From Roridomyces roridus (taxonomy: Eukaryota > Basidiomycota > Agaricomycetes > Agaricales > Mycenaceae), in NCBI GenBank assembly GCA_029378245.1, contig JARKIF010000027.1:434001-498000 (forward strand): a stretch of 64,000 nucleotides of DNA, read 5' to 3'. How positions within the stretch are numbered: position 1 is the first letter of the stretch; each line of letters begins with the position of its first letter. Both the position numbers and the translations under genes were made by a program. The notes under the pieces are model-generated. The model did not search any database. It was given only the letters and a program-made list of their open reading frames with translations, and had not been told where the DNA came from. Positions 42,778 through 53,172 of this stretch are shown one piece after another.

Positions 42778-43638
42778 TCACAAATCCTGGAGCTTAGCTC
42801 GAAGCCTTTCCAGCGCCTTTCCGAGCTCATTTCGCCCTCGCCGATCCGCACCGATGCCCCAGAAGGAGTCCTTGTCCGAGTCCTGCGGGAACACATTTTG
42901 GTATAATAAATAATCAATGGTGAGAATAGGAAAGGTGAACGCACTTCGATGAGTTCAGCATCACCCGTGGCGAGGAGTTCGTTCTTCAAGCTCTCGTGTT
43001 GCGTGAACTTGTGCCACAATACTAAATCCATCTGGACCAAGGAGGTCAGCCTTTGATGCCGGCGGACGAGGGAGAAACATACCATTTGTATATTGACGTC
43101 TTTCCAATCTGACCGGACCTCTGGCTGGAAACGGCGGGCTTCAGACAACGCGGCACTCGGGCGTTCGGAGCATGTTCTAATGTGCTCCGCGATATCAGGG
43201 CGATGTTGCTGAAACTAGGAGAAAGAATGAGGGCGGGGAAATAATGATGTGAGTCCCGTGTGGGCGCACCTTGAAAGACTGAAAGAGATGCTCGCTCGTC
43301 GCATAACGTTTCTTGTCATGAGTCACAGGGTGCGCCGAGAAATTGGTAAATCCGTAGTGAGGGTCCACTTTGTGGTAGAAGAGGATGCGGCGGCGCGTCG
43401 GCGACTGAAAAGCCTTCCCTCCGGTGGGACAAACCCAACTAGGAGTAGCGGTAGACACTCCAACCCCGACGTCGAGCTCGGGAGCCCTGGTGGATCGCAG
43501 CTGAGCAGGTTCGACGTCAGCTTTGTCGACTGAGCTTTGCTGCTCGAAGCGATGATGCATGGCTAAGGTTTCAGGCGAGGCAGGCGAGGGAGGGTAACAA
43601 GGAGAGACTAGAGGAGCTGACGGTGGCCTGACGAGCAT
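42778..43638 (-). CDS. NADAR-domain protein B2
   Basis: Four exons join in frame to about 230 residues. Start chosen at 43638 (MLVRPPSAPLVSP), a leader shared in form with A1; ATG 43560 (MHHRFEQQ) is the alternative. NADAR signature: ILFYHKVDPHYGFTNFSAH, YATSEHLFQSFK, FQQHRPDIAEHIRTCSERPS, DWKDVNIQM, FTQHESLKNELLATGDAELI, DSFWGIGADRRGRNELGKAL. The N-terminal region is about 90 residues shorter than A1. It lies between arm B's PARP-III and the convergent B3 copy, and has no positional partner in arm A. Confidence 0.8.
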
Positions 43639-44575
43639 GAGAGGATTGACCAGGGACGAAAAGAAGTAGGAGCGTACCGTCTCTTGAAGGTAGAAGATGA
43701 TGGTAGGAGGATAAGAGCTCTTCGGTCTTGTGAGGGGTGCTAAGACGGCTTTTTGTACCTGGTGGGTCCACCACATCCATCAGGCAGACACCTTTGGGAA
43801 CAATAACCGACTACTTACGCGACCCAGCCGACAGACGGCTGTTGGCAGGCCGATAGAAGAGTTGGAGGCGGGGCCCGACGGAGGCCCAGGAGGGCCAATC
43901 TTGAAGTAAGGGCGAGACATGTAGTGTGCATATTCCGCTAACGGACAGCGGCTAGATTTCGCTCATCGCGCTCGATGACCCGGGAATGCATGACGCTAGA
44001 CGTCACAGCACGGTTTGATCACGATGCCAGTGGATGACGAGGGCGGAGCGAGAGAGCTGGCAGGCAGAGACTAGAGATCAACCCAAGACCAACCGCACAT
44101 GGGGACCTCGGGAGGACAGCCCGAAGCCTTGAGGTCCCGACTCGGAATGAGAGGTGGCTTGACCGTAAACGTGTAGAATTGGGTTCGGGGGCGGAGGGCC
44201 CAGAGCGATTCTTGGCCGGGATGATGCCAAGAGAGATTTGGCAGAGATGTCCCGTGACTGGGCTGACACAAGCAGGCAGCGCCACAGACTCAACGCACAA
44301 GTCCCAAATAGGAGATTTTCGATGTGCAACCTTGCTTCACCCGTTGTCCGCCTCGCATTTGGACACTCCGTTTTTAATTATAATTATACCGGGAATCTCT
44401 CCGTGGCACCTCGCACCGTGAACTCAGTTTTGACTCGGTGAGCGAATGCCTTTGGGCCTTTAACCGTCTTAAATCACGCGGAGGAGTCCAAGAGGAGTCA
44501 TAGCAAATAGCCTGCATAAAATTATTAATCTACAACTGGTTCCAAACAAGCTCCAGAACCCCAAAAGAACCCGCT
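43639..44575. other. NADAR B2 upstream DNA, then no gene seen
   Basis: 43640-43920 is homologous to the promoter-like outer blocks at 15880-16260 and 55700-55990 (TACAAAAAGCCG in place of TATAAAAGGCCG; CTCACAAGACC). From 43920 to the PARP-III stop no gene is supported. Confidence 0.45.
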
Positions 44576-46267
44576 CTATGAGTCGTACATGACCAAGAAC
44601 GACGGTCGTATCGCATCGTTCGTGTAGACCACCAACTCGTCATAATTGAGATTTCCGCCCTTCTCTCCAAGCACCTAACATTGATTCAGTTTGCGGTTCA
44701 GAGGAAATAAGGAAGAGCCATGGAGCCACGCACAGAATCGAACCCAGCCGGGGGCGCGGTCAACGAAACGATATCCTGCGTAAGCTTGCAGCCTCTCCCG
44801 ACGATGACTTTATTTAGCAGGAGCGCCTTAAGTGGGGAAAATCTTTGGTTCTGCGAGTAATCGTCTGACCTAAACAAAGTTCGTTGAAGAAACCGAAGAC
44901 GAAAGGAAATTCAACGCACTTGGACGCAACCGAAGAAGTGTAGATACCCTGTCCGAACCTATTGATATACCTTCAGCTAACGCTAGCAAATGAATCAAAG
45001 GAAAACCCACCTCCCCCAACCAGTCTTGGCCCCGAATAAACCAATATCAAATGAACATCTGATGATAGAACACAACGAGCATGTGGGCCACGAACAGAGC
45101 TGCGTCTGGCCTTGGTCGCCCAGATTGCATGCCCGCTTTGTCCCGTGCCAGCGGCGATTCTCGTTGCCAGGCGCTCGGCGCAAGGAGACGAATTGGCCAG
45201 CCATCTCGACTCTCGATCTGCGCAAGGAGTTGATCGAGATGAGGAGTGAATTTGAACCACGCGAACGTACTGATAAGATTTGTACGCATTGAATGAAGTT
45301 CGCGTCAGTATTATCTTGTATACCTTCCTCACCGGCGGGCAAGGCTTGTGGGGATGTCTCCATGACGTCGTGAGCTGTTTTTGAACTGGAAATCAAATCA
45401 GCTTGCAGTTCAAACGTCCAAAAGAAACAACAATCAACTAACCACTCTTGAAGGTAACATGCCCCGCGGGCACTTCCAAAATTATTGGCGCCAGACTGGC
45501 CGCCCCATCCGTGCACACCCGGCTACAGAAATCCGACTTTGACATCTTTGCATTCTGCCTGCACATGAGGCACCTGGTCTCGGTGGGGCTATGTAGGAAC
45601 ATGAGCAGTGCACGAAGGAGAACGGGTAGAAACGTACTTATTGTGTGCGAGTGAGTTCCCAGTTGACCCGTTCGAGCTGATATGCATTGCATTAGGGAGC
45701 CCTATCGTTTGAGGAGTCAATTTCAAAGTCAACCGCCGACCACGAAGATATACAACCTCTACTTTGCGCTGCCGCGGCATTCTTGCATGTCCTGCTGCAA
45801 TACCGATGCGTCCGCGGTCCCTCGATGCGTTTGGGCCAGACGCCGCAAAACTATCGCGCTAAACCGTCAGAGGAAAAAGAGGAACCGGCGCGATGTACTC
45901 GCCTCGCAATTTGCCGGGTTTGGGATCCCACTGCTGAAACTCGGCTGGGGTACTTGCCGCGATCGTGCTTGATTGGAACAACTCTTGGAACAATACTGAT
46001 GGACCTTGTTCAAATTTACGTCCCAGTACCTCGGTCGAAGTTGGCAATTCTGCGCCAAAGATTTCAAAACATGTGCACTCAAAGCAGGGAAGAGATGCTC
46101 TCTACCTCGCACAAAGTGGACCAGCCTGTGTTGGCAGAAGGAGGGCTGGTGGCTGCAAACCTCTGGGGCAGAGCGGCCGGAGCACTCAGAGGAGGGGGAG
46201 GATATCCGGCATGGTTAGCAGCCGGCTGAGATTGACGAGGCGCAAGGAGGGGATGGAACTGGAACAT
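44576..46267 (-). CDS. Zinc-ribbon PARP, PARP-III, arm B
   Basis: Many short exons join in frame from MFQFHPLLAPRQSQPAANHA at 46267 to the stop at 44576. N-terminal zinc modules in order: LCE/NCQLRPRYWDVNL...YCSKSC, CGVWPKRIEGPRTHRYCSRTC, and a third pair ending in a CLMCRQNAKMSKSDFCSRVC unit. The catalytic domain follows: RRWHGTKRACNLGD (His), CSWPTCSLCSIIRCSF, GQGIYTSSVASK (Tyr), VLGEKGGNLNYDELVVYTND (Glu). The H-Y-E triad predicts transfer of ADP-ribose from NAD; target unknown. Zinc ribbons suggest nucleic-acid or protein binding. One donor after NCE reads GCGAGT (GC-AG). This copy is open where arm A is broken. Confidence 0.8.
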
Positions 46268-46371
46268 AGGAGTAGAGGAAGCAACGAATGCATAGAGGAA
46301 GGATTATACTGGATGAGCGCTACGAGGACGACGGTTGGATATTTGAATATTAGTGCGGCATCCGGGGCATA

Positions 46372-46936
46372 TACAGTAGAGTAGCTTATATGGAATATCG
46401 TCGGGAAGGGTCTGAAGGCTATTCCATATGACGGATATTCCACATGGAATATTCAATTATTTTTGAATTATTTTTATAAATCGAAAAATATTCTTCAAAT
46501 ACCCCCATTGTGTGTGATGTCAGTGTTCCTTTCAACCGCGGGACCACTCTGCCTCTGAAACCAGCTCAATTCATGCTCAAATTTGAGATTCAACCCTCAG
46601 CCGTGCCATCATTGGGATCAAAACATGATGGACCGCGATCAACTCTCATCAAATATCCTTAGCGATGAAAAATGTTGAGACAATGGCCCGAGAATGTCTA
46701 AGTTGCCTATTGGATATCAAACAATGACCGATTTTGGCCTGTTTCTCACCCAAATACACTGGTTTTTGCGGTTTAGGGCACCCGCAGAATGGAATAACGG
46801 CCTCATGAGCCTATTCCATATTCCGGAGCACGGTGAGTGGAATAATTGGCTGTGCCCGACCTCGGACAAGTCCCAAGGCTATTCCATATCGCAGTTATTC
46901 CACATGACAATATTCCATATGAACTACTCAACTGTA
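46372..46936. mobile_element. Tc1/mariner-type MITE
   Basis: AT-rich 565-bp element with TIRs TACAGTAGAGTAGCTTATAT and, inverted, TACAGTTGAGTAGTTCATAT, flanked by TA on each side (46370-46371, 46937-46938). TATTCCATAT recurs inside. No transposase. It lies 104 bp upstream of the PARP-III start, so it may affect its promoter; arm A has no copy. Confidence 0.8.
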
Positions 46937-47293
46937 TAGGCAAGCCGCAAGCGATAACCTGGATACGGTGAACAAGGCTGCATCGTGTAGTGACCGAAGA
47001 AGAACAAACAAGAACTCTGAACAAGTAATTCACTATTGTGCTCGTACCTTGAACCCAACTGTCATCATCCATCTTGAGGAAGAATAAAAGAGATTCTACA
47101 AATGTATTGTGCTCGTAGTTTGCGCCCACTTGCACCCACTTGCAACATCCATTTTTACAAGGCAAGAAGGGAACATACAACGGTATTGTTTGGTTATTTG
47201 TGCTTGTACTTTACCCCACTGTCATCGTCATGAGAACAAGAAAAGCCGCCACACAGTTAAGGTGCTCATACCTTGCACCCAACTCTCATCATC
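46937..47293 (+). repeat. Degenerate tandem repeats upstream of PARP-II
   Basis: Four imperfect units of about 75 bp begin near 47036, 47107, 47202 and 47262 and contain GTGCTCGTACCTTG, CACCCAACT and TCATCATC variants. The last unit leads directly into the ATG of PARP-II at 47294. Arm A has only one unit at its PARP-II start. Confidence 0.6.
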
Positions 47294-48477
47294 ATGTCTC
47301 CCAACTTGCACTGGACATCTCGACGGAAAGCTCAAGCTCCGGCACAAAATGAGCTGTGCGAAGTAAGACCCCAGAATAACAGCCGATAGAACACTCATCG
47401 CTCATCCCAGCAATGTGGCCAAAAGCCCAAATTCATCGACCCAGAAGGCACTTGTCACCAATATTGTAGCCGGGGTTGCGCGAGCACGGCTCCAGGTCCG
47501 AATCCGGTGGCCTGCGTGCTCCATGGTTGCCGCGCCACAGGCAAGTCTGCCTTTGCCAACTTTTGCTCGAAGGAGCACGGGAGGTGAGTGAATGGTACAT
47601 GCGAGAGAACCAGCAGCTAACATGATCGACAACAGACAGGGCGTCCAGTTGGGGCAGGTACAAGCCTGCGATTCATGCCACGAGCTTCCTCGTGCCAGCG
47701 GCGGTTTTTGCATGGCGTGCGACCACAAGTTCCCGGGCACGAGGCTCAATGAGCTCGCCGTCGACGGAACAGATTTCAAAGACCGTCAGTGAGAATAAAA
47801 TCCATACGAAGCCTTACTCACCGACACAGTCCGCACCCAATTCCTCAGCGAATGGAACTGCCCGGGTGGCAGTCGCCCCAAAGTTGAGAAAGTGTATCAA
47901 GTTGTTGTACCCTGGGATCTCCGCGTGCGGCACGAATTTTACCGGTAAGAAGGCTCGGGTTCCTTGACACATTTGTTGACGGAAGCACGTTGGAAAGCAC
48001 AAGCCTGCTGCTGCATCCAACCAAAGAAATACGCGTCTTCCACAGCGCACTGTGCATCTGCGACCTAGGCACGAAGAACGCCATACTCTGCGAGTGGAAG
48101 TCGTGCGGCATCTGCAGGGCCGTCAAGTCTTGCTTTCATGAATTTGCGTTTGGAAAGAAATTCAACGACGGACGGTGCGTATCATTCAGAACTGGGGCAT
48201 AATATCAACGAGTCAGAACAGGTTTGGAAGGGGTATTTATTCGTACAGGAATCCGACCCTGGCGGACATGTATGCGGCCTCGGCCACGACCACACCGTAC
48301 CGAGTCATGGTTGCCTGCGATGCGACAGTCGGGTCCAGTTTTGAGGTCAGTAGTTCCTTTATTTCGAATGCGTGGATTCTAATCGTCAAGCAGGTCCCCG
48401 CCGAAGAGTCCCTCTTTCTTCCAATCGCCGACGCAATCGTTCCTGCATATAATAATATTATCATGTACACCTTGTGA
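47294..48477 (+). CDS. Divergent PARP-like protein, PARP-II, arm B
   Basis: Exon 1 (47294-47362) ends NELCE, joined to QCGQKPKFIDPEGT...YCSRGC, a zinc ribbon; more Cys pairs follow (CRATGKSAFANFC, CDSCHELPRASGGFCMAC). The catalytic-like region reads RVFHSALCICDLG, SCGICRAVKSCFHEFAFGKK, GRGIYSYRNPTLADM and SLFLPIADAIVPAY. Compared with PARP-III, His and Tyr are kept but HGT is HSA and the catalytic Glu position appears to be Ser. It may be a mono-transferase, a bound-NAD sensor or inactive. A 48-nt GTCAGT intron near 48345 has no stop and is a multiple of three, so retention is harmless. It lies upstream of NADAR B1, same strand. Confidence 0.75.
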
Positions 48478-48998
48478 TATAGCCTTACATGTACTTAGAG
48501 GAAATGAGCCTGTTCTCAAGTTGGGTCAGTCAGAGAAGCCGACATAGATGTTGTGAACAGGGCAATTCGCCACGCTGAATGAGATGGAGGCGGAAGACAA
48601 GAGAGGACTGATGGCCGACGGATCAAACGCGTCGTCATCAACAGCGCCGCACAAGCGCCACACTATTCCTGGGCAACCCTCGGCATTTTGCAAGATGCTG
48701 CAATTGTGAGGCCTTCCGGGCAGGTCCCCGCGTGGTGTGGGTCCCTTGGTATTCGATGTGACAAGAAATCCGGACATTCCCGGAGCTAACTTGGACTACT
48801 TGGACTAAACGACAACCCGGGCCCCTTGTTTAACTGGACAACGGCTGCCTATTGTACACCCTTGTACGCCACACCTTGATGTGCAGGTATCTTTTATATG
48901 TAGATCGCCGTCTCCGTTCCCTCGCGCCACAATCATCCCCCACCTCTGAATTTCCTCTTGAGTCTTGGGAACTAACCTCCTTCGCCTGCCCCACATCC
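48478..48998. promoter_or_regulatory. NADAR B1 upstream region
   Basis: Occupies the position of PARP-I in arm A but has no trace of it. From about 48650 it resembles the upstream region of NADAR B3 (41150-41490). TATATG near 48896 may serve as TATA element. Confidence 0.45.
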
Positions 48999-49933
48999 AT
49001 GTATTGCAACATCCCACAGCACTGGGATATGGCCCGCTGGCAGCAAAATCGTGCTACGCCGCCATTTGTTTTCCACCCGATCCTTCGGCCTAAATCAGGG
49101 TCGCCATTTTTCCAGCCCCAGTCACAGTGGCCGCAGACCACCGCGTATCCGAGTCATCAGAACCAAACTTCCACCACCTTTCCTCAATGGCCTTCCGGCT
49201 CCGCGTTTCCTCATTGGCCGTCCAGCTTCGCCTTTCCTACCGCCCCAGCCGCCGTTCCTAGCTGGGGGCGCCCCGCCGGAGGAACGTTTCACAGCAATCC
49301 GACGCGTGGGCCGCGGCGCATCTTCTTCTACGACAAAAACGCCCCTCACTACGGCTTCACTAATTTCTCGGCGCACCCTGTACACTATAACAACAAGCTC
49401 TATCCGACCAGTGAGCATCTCTTTCAGTCTTTAAAGGTGCGCCCACGCTGGACCCACATCGTCATTTCCCCGACCTCATTCTTCTCCTAGTTTCTGCAGC
49501 ATCGACCTGATATCGCGGAGCGCATTCGAACCTGCTCCGACCGTCCGAGCGTCGCGTTCGCTGAAGCCCGCCGTTACCAGTCAGCGGTCAGGCCAGATTG
49601 GAAGAACGTCAATATACGAATGGTATGACCTTCCTTCTTCCGCCCTCATCCGATTAAGAGGCTGACTGTCCCCGATCTAGATGGATCTAGTGCTATGGCA
49701 AAAGTTCACGCAGCACGCTGGCCTGAGGCAAGAGTTGCTCGCCACGGGCGATGCCGAGCTCATCGAGGTCCGTTCACTGTTCTTATTCGCGCCATTTATT
49801 ACATACCAATGTGTGTTGCATGCAGGACTCGCCCAAGGACGATTTCTGGGGCAACGGCGCGAACAAGCAAGGGCAAAATCAGCTCGGAAAGGCGCTGGAA
49901 AGACTCCGAGACCAGCTCCAGCACTCGACATGA
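48999..49933 (+). CDS. NADAR-domain protein B1, arm B
   Basis: Starts MYCNIPQHWDMARWQQNRAT; four exons join in frame and end DQLQHST. The Pro/Ser-rich leader contains a reiterated FPQWPSGSAFPHWPSSFAF motif. NADAR core: RIFFYDKNAPHYGFTNFSAH, YPTSEHLFQSLK, FLQHRPDIAERIRTCSDRPS, VRPDWKNVNIRM, FTQHAGLRQELLATGDAELI, DDFWGNGANKQGQNQLGKAL. It corresponds by position to A1, although its leader differs and resembles B3. It is followed on the same strand by the zinc-ribbon gene. Confidence 0.85.
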
Positions 49934-50403
49934 TTCATTACTATCGAATTTACGCACTGCTTTTGTCTATGCACTTTCCATGCCTCGTGTTCCTGTCTCT
50001 TGTTCGTAGGCAAATGATAAATGATAATGCCCTTGAGATCCACCGGGATAAATTTGCACAACTTGAATTCAAAAACTGGGGCTCCCCTACCAGCCAGCTC
50101 GCATTGAGCCGACCCCCGCCGTGCCATGGTAACGAGGCTGAGAACGGCGTATCTCAAATCGAACTCAAAGGTCGAAACAAAAACGGGATCTTCTCGCTTG
50201 TTGCGCTGAAAGTTGTTGTTCAACAATTACAATGCTGGTACAAGGAAGAAGATTCTACGTCGAGTACAACAAAAGACCCCGTTTGTCGTTTCAGACTTGC
50301 CCTTGTATACCAGGAATAATAACAATCCCTGCATTTGTTCCTCTGGCCCTTTTATACGTGCGTTGTTAGACTTGGAAAAGCAACTCTCCAAGTTTCAACC
50401 CCA
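49934..50403. other. Intergenic, no gene seen
   Basis: Longer than the 188-bp equivalent gap in arm A. A through-reading frame from the NADAR exon continues here by chance but shows no domain. Confidence 0.4.
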
Positions 50404-51385
50404 ATGGAATCCAACACACCTGCTCTCCCAACCGTCCCACTCTGTGATGTGAGTTCGTCCTCAAAACTTTAACCTTGTCAAATCCAGGTGTTGACTCTCA
50501 ACGGCCAGTACTGCCGCCAAAAGCCCAGATATGGCGGCCACGCCTTCTGTTCCTGGACCTGCGCAATGCAGCCACAGCCGCAGACTGCAACTCTATGCAA
50601 CGTTCGTCAACGTCCGAGTCTTGAATGCTATCCGCTCCCTAACAAATTTCCTTGTATCAGCGCTGCCAGAAGAAGCCCAAGTACCAGACCTTCGATTTCT
50701 GTGGCCAGAGTTGTGCTTCGCTCGCCGCAGCCGCGTCTGGCGGAAAAAATAAGAACCCTGATGTGACGGTGAAGCCCCCAGTCCCTACTGTTCCTGCCGG
50801 CGGGAATGTAGCTCAGACGCCGGCCAACTCTCCCATAAACCCGCTCCAATGGACCAGTACGTATACGCCAACTCACCGACGAGAAATCTGTGCTCATCAT
50901 CCGTTAGATTTGGTCGCACAGCACATTCCACAGGCGCACAACTTCATGGCCGAGGTCAGCCAACCTGCTAGGCATGCTCCTCAGACAGCGGCCGTACCAG
51001 GACCTGCCCCAGTGGCAGTAACCCCAGCTCATCCTCGTAACCACCGGCGGCACGGCGCAGCAGCTGTCGGCCTCGGCAGTGGCAGCGGCATCCTCCAGCC
51101 CCGCCTCTCAGGCCTGCTTCATCCCAGGCTGCGGTAAACCCGTATACGTGAACCCATTCGGCGTGGGAAGCGACTATTGTTCGCAGAGGCATCGCAAGTG
51201 CGTCATTGTTTCGCCTTGGATTCAAAGGAATTGAAGCTGAACTGATAACACTTTCCAGGGAAGCCGTCTTATCGGGCCTCGTCAGGGCCTGCATCATGTG
51301 CTTGACGCGCCCGCAGAGCGACACGGACTACTTTTGTGGGCGGGATTGTCGCGAGGCGGCGACGAACAAGCCGGCGGATCCTTAG
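50404..51385 (+). CDS. Multi zinc-ribbon protein, arm B
   Basis: Starts MESNTPALPTVPLCD. Zinc motifs match arm A: YCRQKPRYGGHAFCSWTC, CQKKPKYQTFDFCGQSC, CFIPGCGKPVYV...DYCSQRH, CIMCLTRPQSDTDYFCGRDC; C-terminus NKPADP. In the Pro/Ala-rich linker near 51020 the frame changes relative to the third zinc motif; a GTAACC to CGCAG intron of 43 nt would fix it, otherwise this is a frameshift. The linker is poorly conserved with arm A, so the point cannot be settled from the sequence. Confidence 0.6.
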
Positions 51386-51441
51386 ATAAACGGCTGCTTG
51401 ATTTATTTTATCCTACATGATTCTTCTTGTCAGTAATTATG

Positions 51442-52758
51442 TCAAGCGGGTAACCCGACGATGAAGCCATTAGGCAAGGCATCATGCTCCTCCACCACGA
51501 AGCTCGACGCGCCGGTGTAGAATGCGCGGCCATCGACCTTGACTATCACGCCCTCCTCGCGCTCCTCCACCGCAGTCCCGCGAAAACCGTACCCAGACTC
51601 CCCATGCAGCAGACTGACGACCGAATCGTACTCGCACGTATCCCCGAGGCGTAGCCGGCCCTGGGCCACGCCCAAAGCCACGCGAGCCATGACCCCCGAC
51701 CCACACGGCGAGCGGTCAATCTGCTGGTCCGCAAAGAAGCAAATGCCCGTTTCTCTCTGCTGGGCTGTGACCTCCGTAACGATGACGCCGTAGAGAAACG
51801 TGAGATCTGCTTCTGTTGGGTGCACGAAGAGTTCGGTGCGTGGGGAGAGGAGGGCCTTGAGTGTTGCTGTAGCGTGATCGAGCTCTGTGACGGTGGTGGC
51901 ACCTCGCAGACCGTAGGGGAAGCCGAGCTCGGAGGCAGATACAAGGGCGTAAAACGCCCCTCCATAAGCGACATCCAGCGTCACTGTGCTGCGCCCAGTG
52001 GCTTTGAGGCTGGGCCACAGTTTGTCTGCTGGTATTTCCACGACGAGATTGCGAGCTGTGGCGAAACTGGGGACGCCCAAGAAGCTCACGGGGCGCGTTG
52101 GATCGGAATGGCCGTCAGGTTTGACGGGAACGCTGAGCTGGACAATGCCACATGGTGCGTGGAGACGTAGTGTAACGAAGCCGGTCGATGGATCCTGTAC
52201 GAGACCGTTCCGTCGCGGGAAGACATTGAGATCGTGCGTGTCCACGAGGAAACGACCAAGCCCGATAGAGGCGTGGCCGCACATTGTCGAGTAGCCCTCT
52301 GAATTCTCGAGTTAGTTGGTCGCAAGCTACTTAGTCGACGGGCGCAATACGTACCATTGTGGCAAAAAAGTACACCAATATCAGCCTCCCCAGACCGTGT
52401 CAGCTCCGTCTCTTGCACGAGAATCGCGCCGTACATCTCAGCATGCCCGCGGGGCTCCCGCATCAGCCTACCCCATGCTCAGTCTTGAAATTTGCAGGAG
52501 GAAAGAAGGCTCACCGCATCCGAATTTCATCCCACTTGTCTCTCGCACAGCGCCTCTTCTCCAACAATGTACCACCCTCGAGCTCGGGGTACCCGTTCAC
52601 GACGATTCGCGTCGGCTGATCAGATAATCGTCTCGTTGCAGCAAGCAGCCTTCAAGTCATTGGCGCGGTCCACCCACCTCCCCCGAAGTGTGCATATCTA
52701 CGACCTTGATTGTACGCAGAGCTGGTGTCTGCTCGAGGAGGCTGGCGAACACGTCCAT
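51442..52758 (-). CDS. Proline racemase family enzyme, arm B
   Basis: Four exons give about 383 residues, starting MDVFASLLEQTPALRTIKVV at 52758. Motifs: VDMHTSGE/PTRIVVNGYPELE, EGYSTMCGHASIGLGR (first catalytic Cys) and DRSPCGSG (second catalytic Cys). Two Cys fit cofactor-independent proline or 4-hydroxyproline racemase; a trans-3-hydroxyproline dehydratase would have Thr at the second site. Introns follow SGE (GTGGGT), RMR (GTGAGC) and CHN (GTACGT). The frame is open where arm A is shifted. It would act in hydroxyproline or proline use; no other gene of that pathway is nearby. Confidence 0.85.
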
Positions 52759-52795
52759 TTCGAGGTGGAAGAAAGAAAGAGAGCGTGACGAGTGC

Positions 52796-53100
52796 TATTT
52801 TGATACAGCCTTGTATCGCCCTCGCGGTCGGGGTACCCAGATATTGCCAGGCACAACTTGAATGCTTCTGCTGACGGGTTGTTGAGGCTTTGAGTTCGAG
52901 GTACCATTCGCGTCGGCTGATGTCTCATAGCAGCAGCATTTGCATGGCCCTCCGTCCCGAAGTGTGCCGACAAGGTTGATCATCGTGCTGAGACTCTGCT
53001 CGAGGACGCTTCCAAAACGCGCATCTCAATTGGAAAGTGGAGGAAGGAAAGCAAGAATGAAAGCGTGATGACGATTGCTATTTTGATACAGAGTGCGCGT
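52796..53100 (-). repeat. Degenerate tandem copy of the racemase 5' region
   Basis: On the minus strand the segment repeats the order seen at 52590-52800: CTATTTTGATACAG, a CTTTC-rich leader, CCTCGAGCAGA, CACACTTCGG and CAGCCGACGCGAATGGTACC. Frames are broken. It is a decayed tandem duplicate of the promoter, exon 1 and start of exon 2. Confidence 0.6.
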
Positions 53101-53172
53101 GTAGTAATATACAGACGAGTGTATCGCAGGATGGAGAGGAATTAGGGCCTATGGAGGCCGTAGGATAATTTT

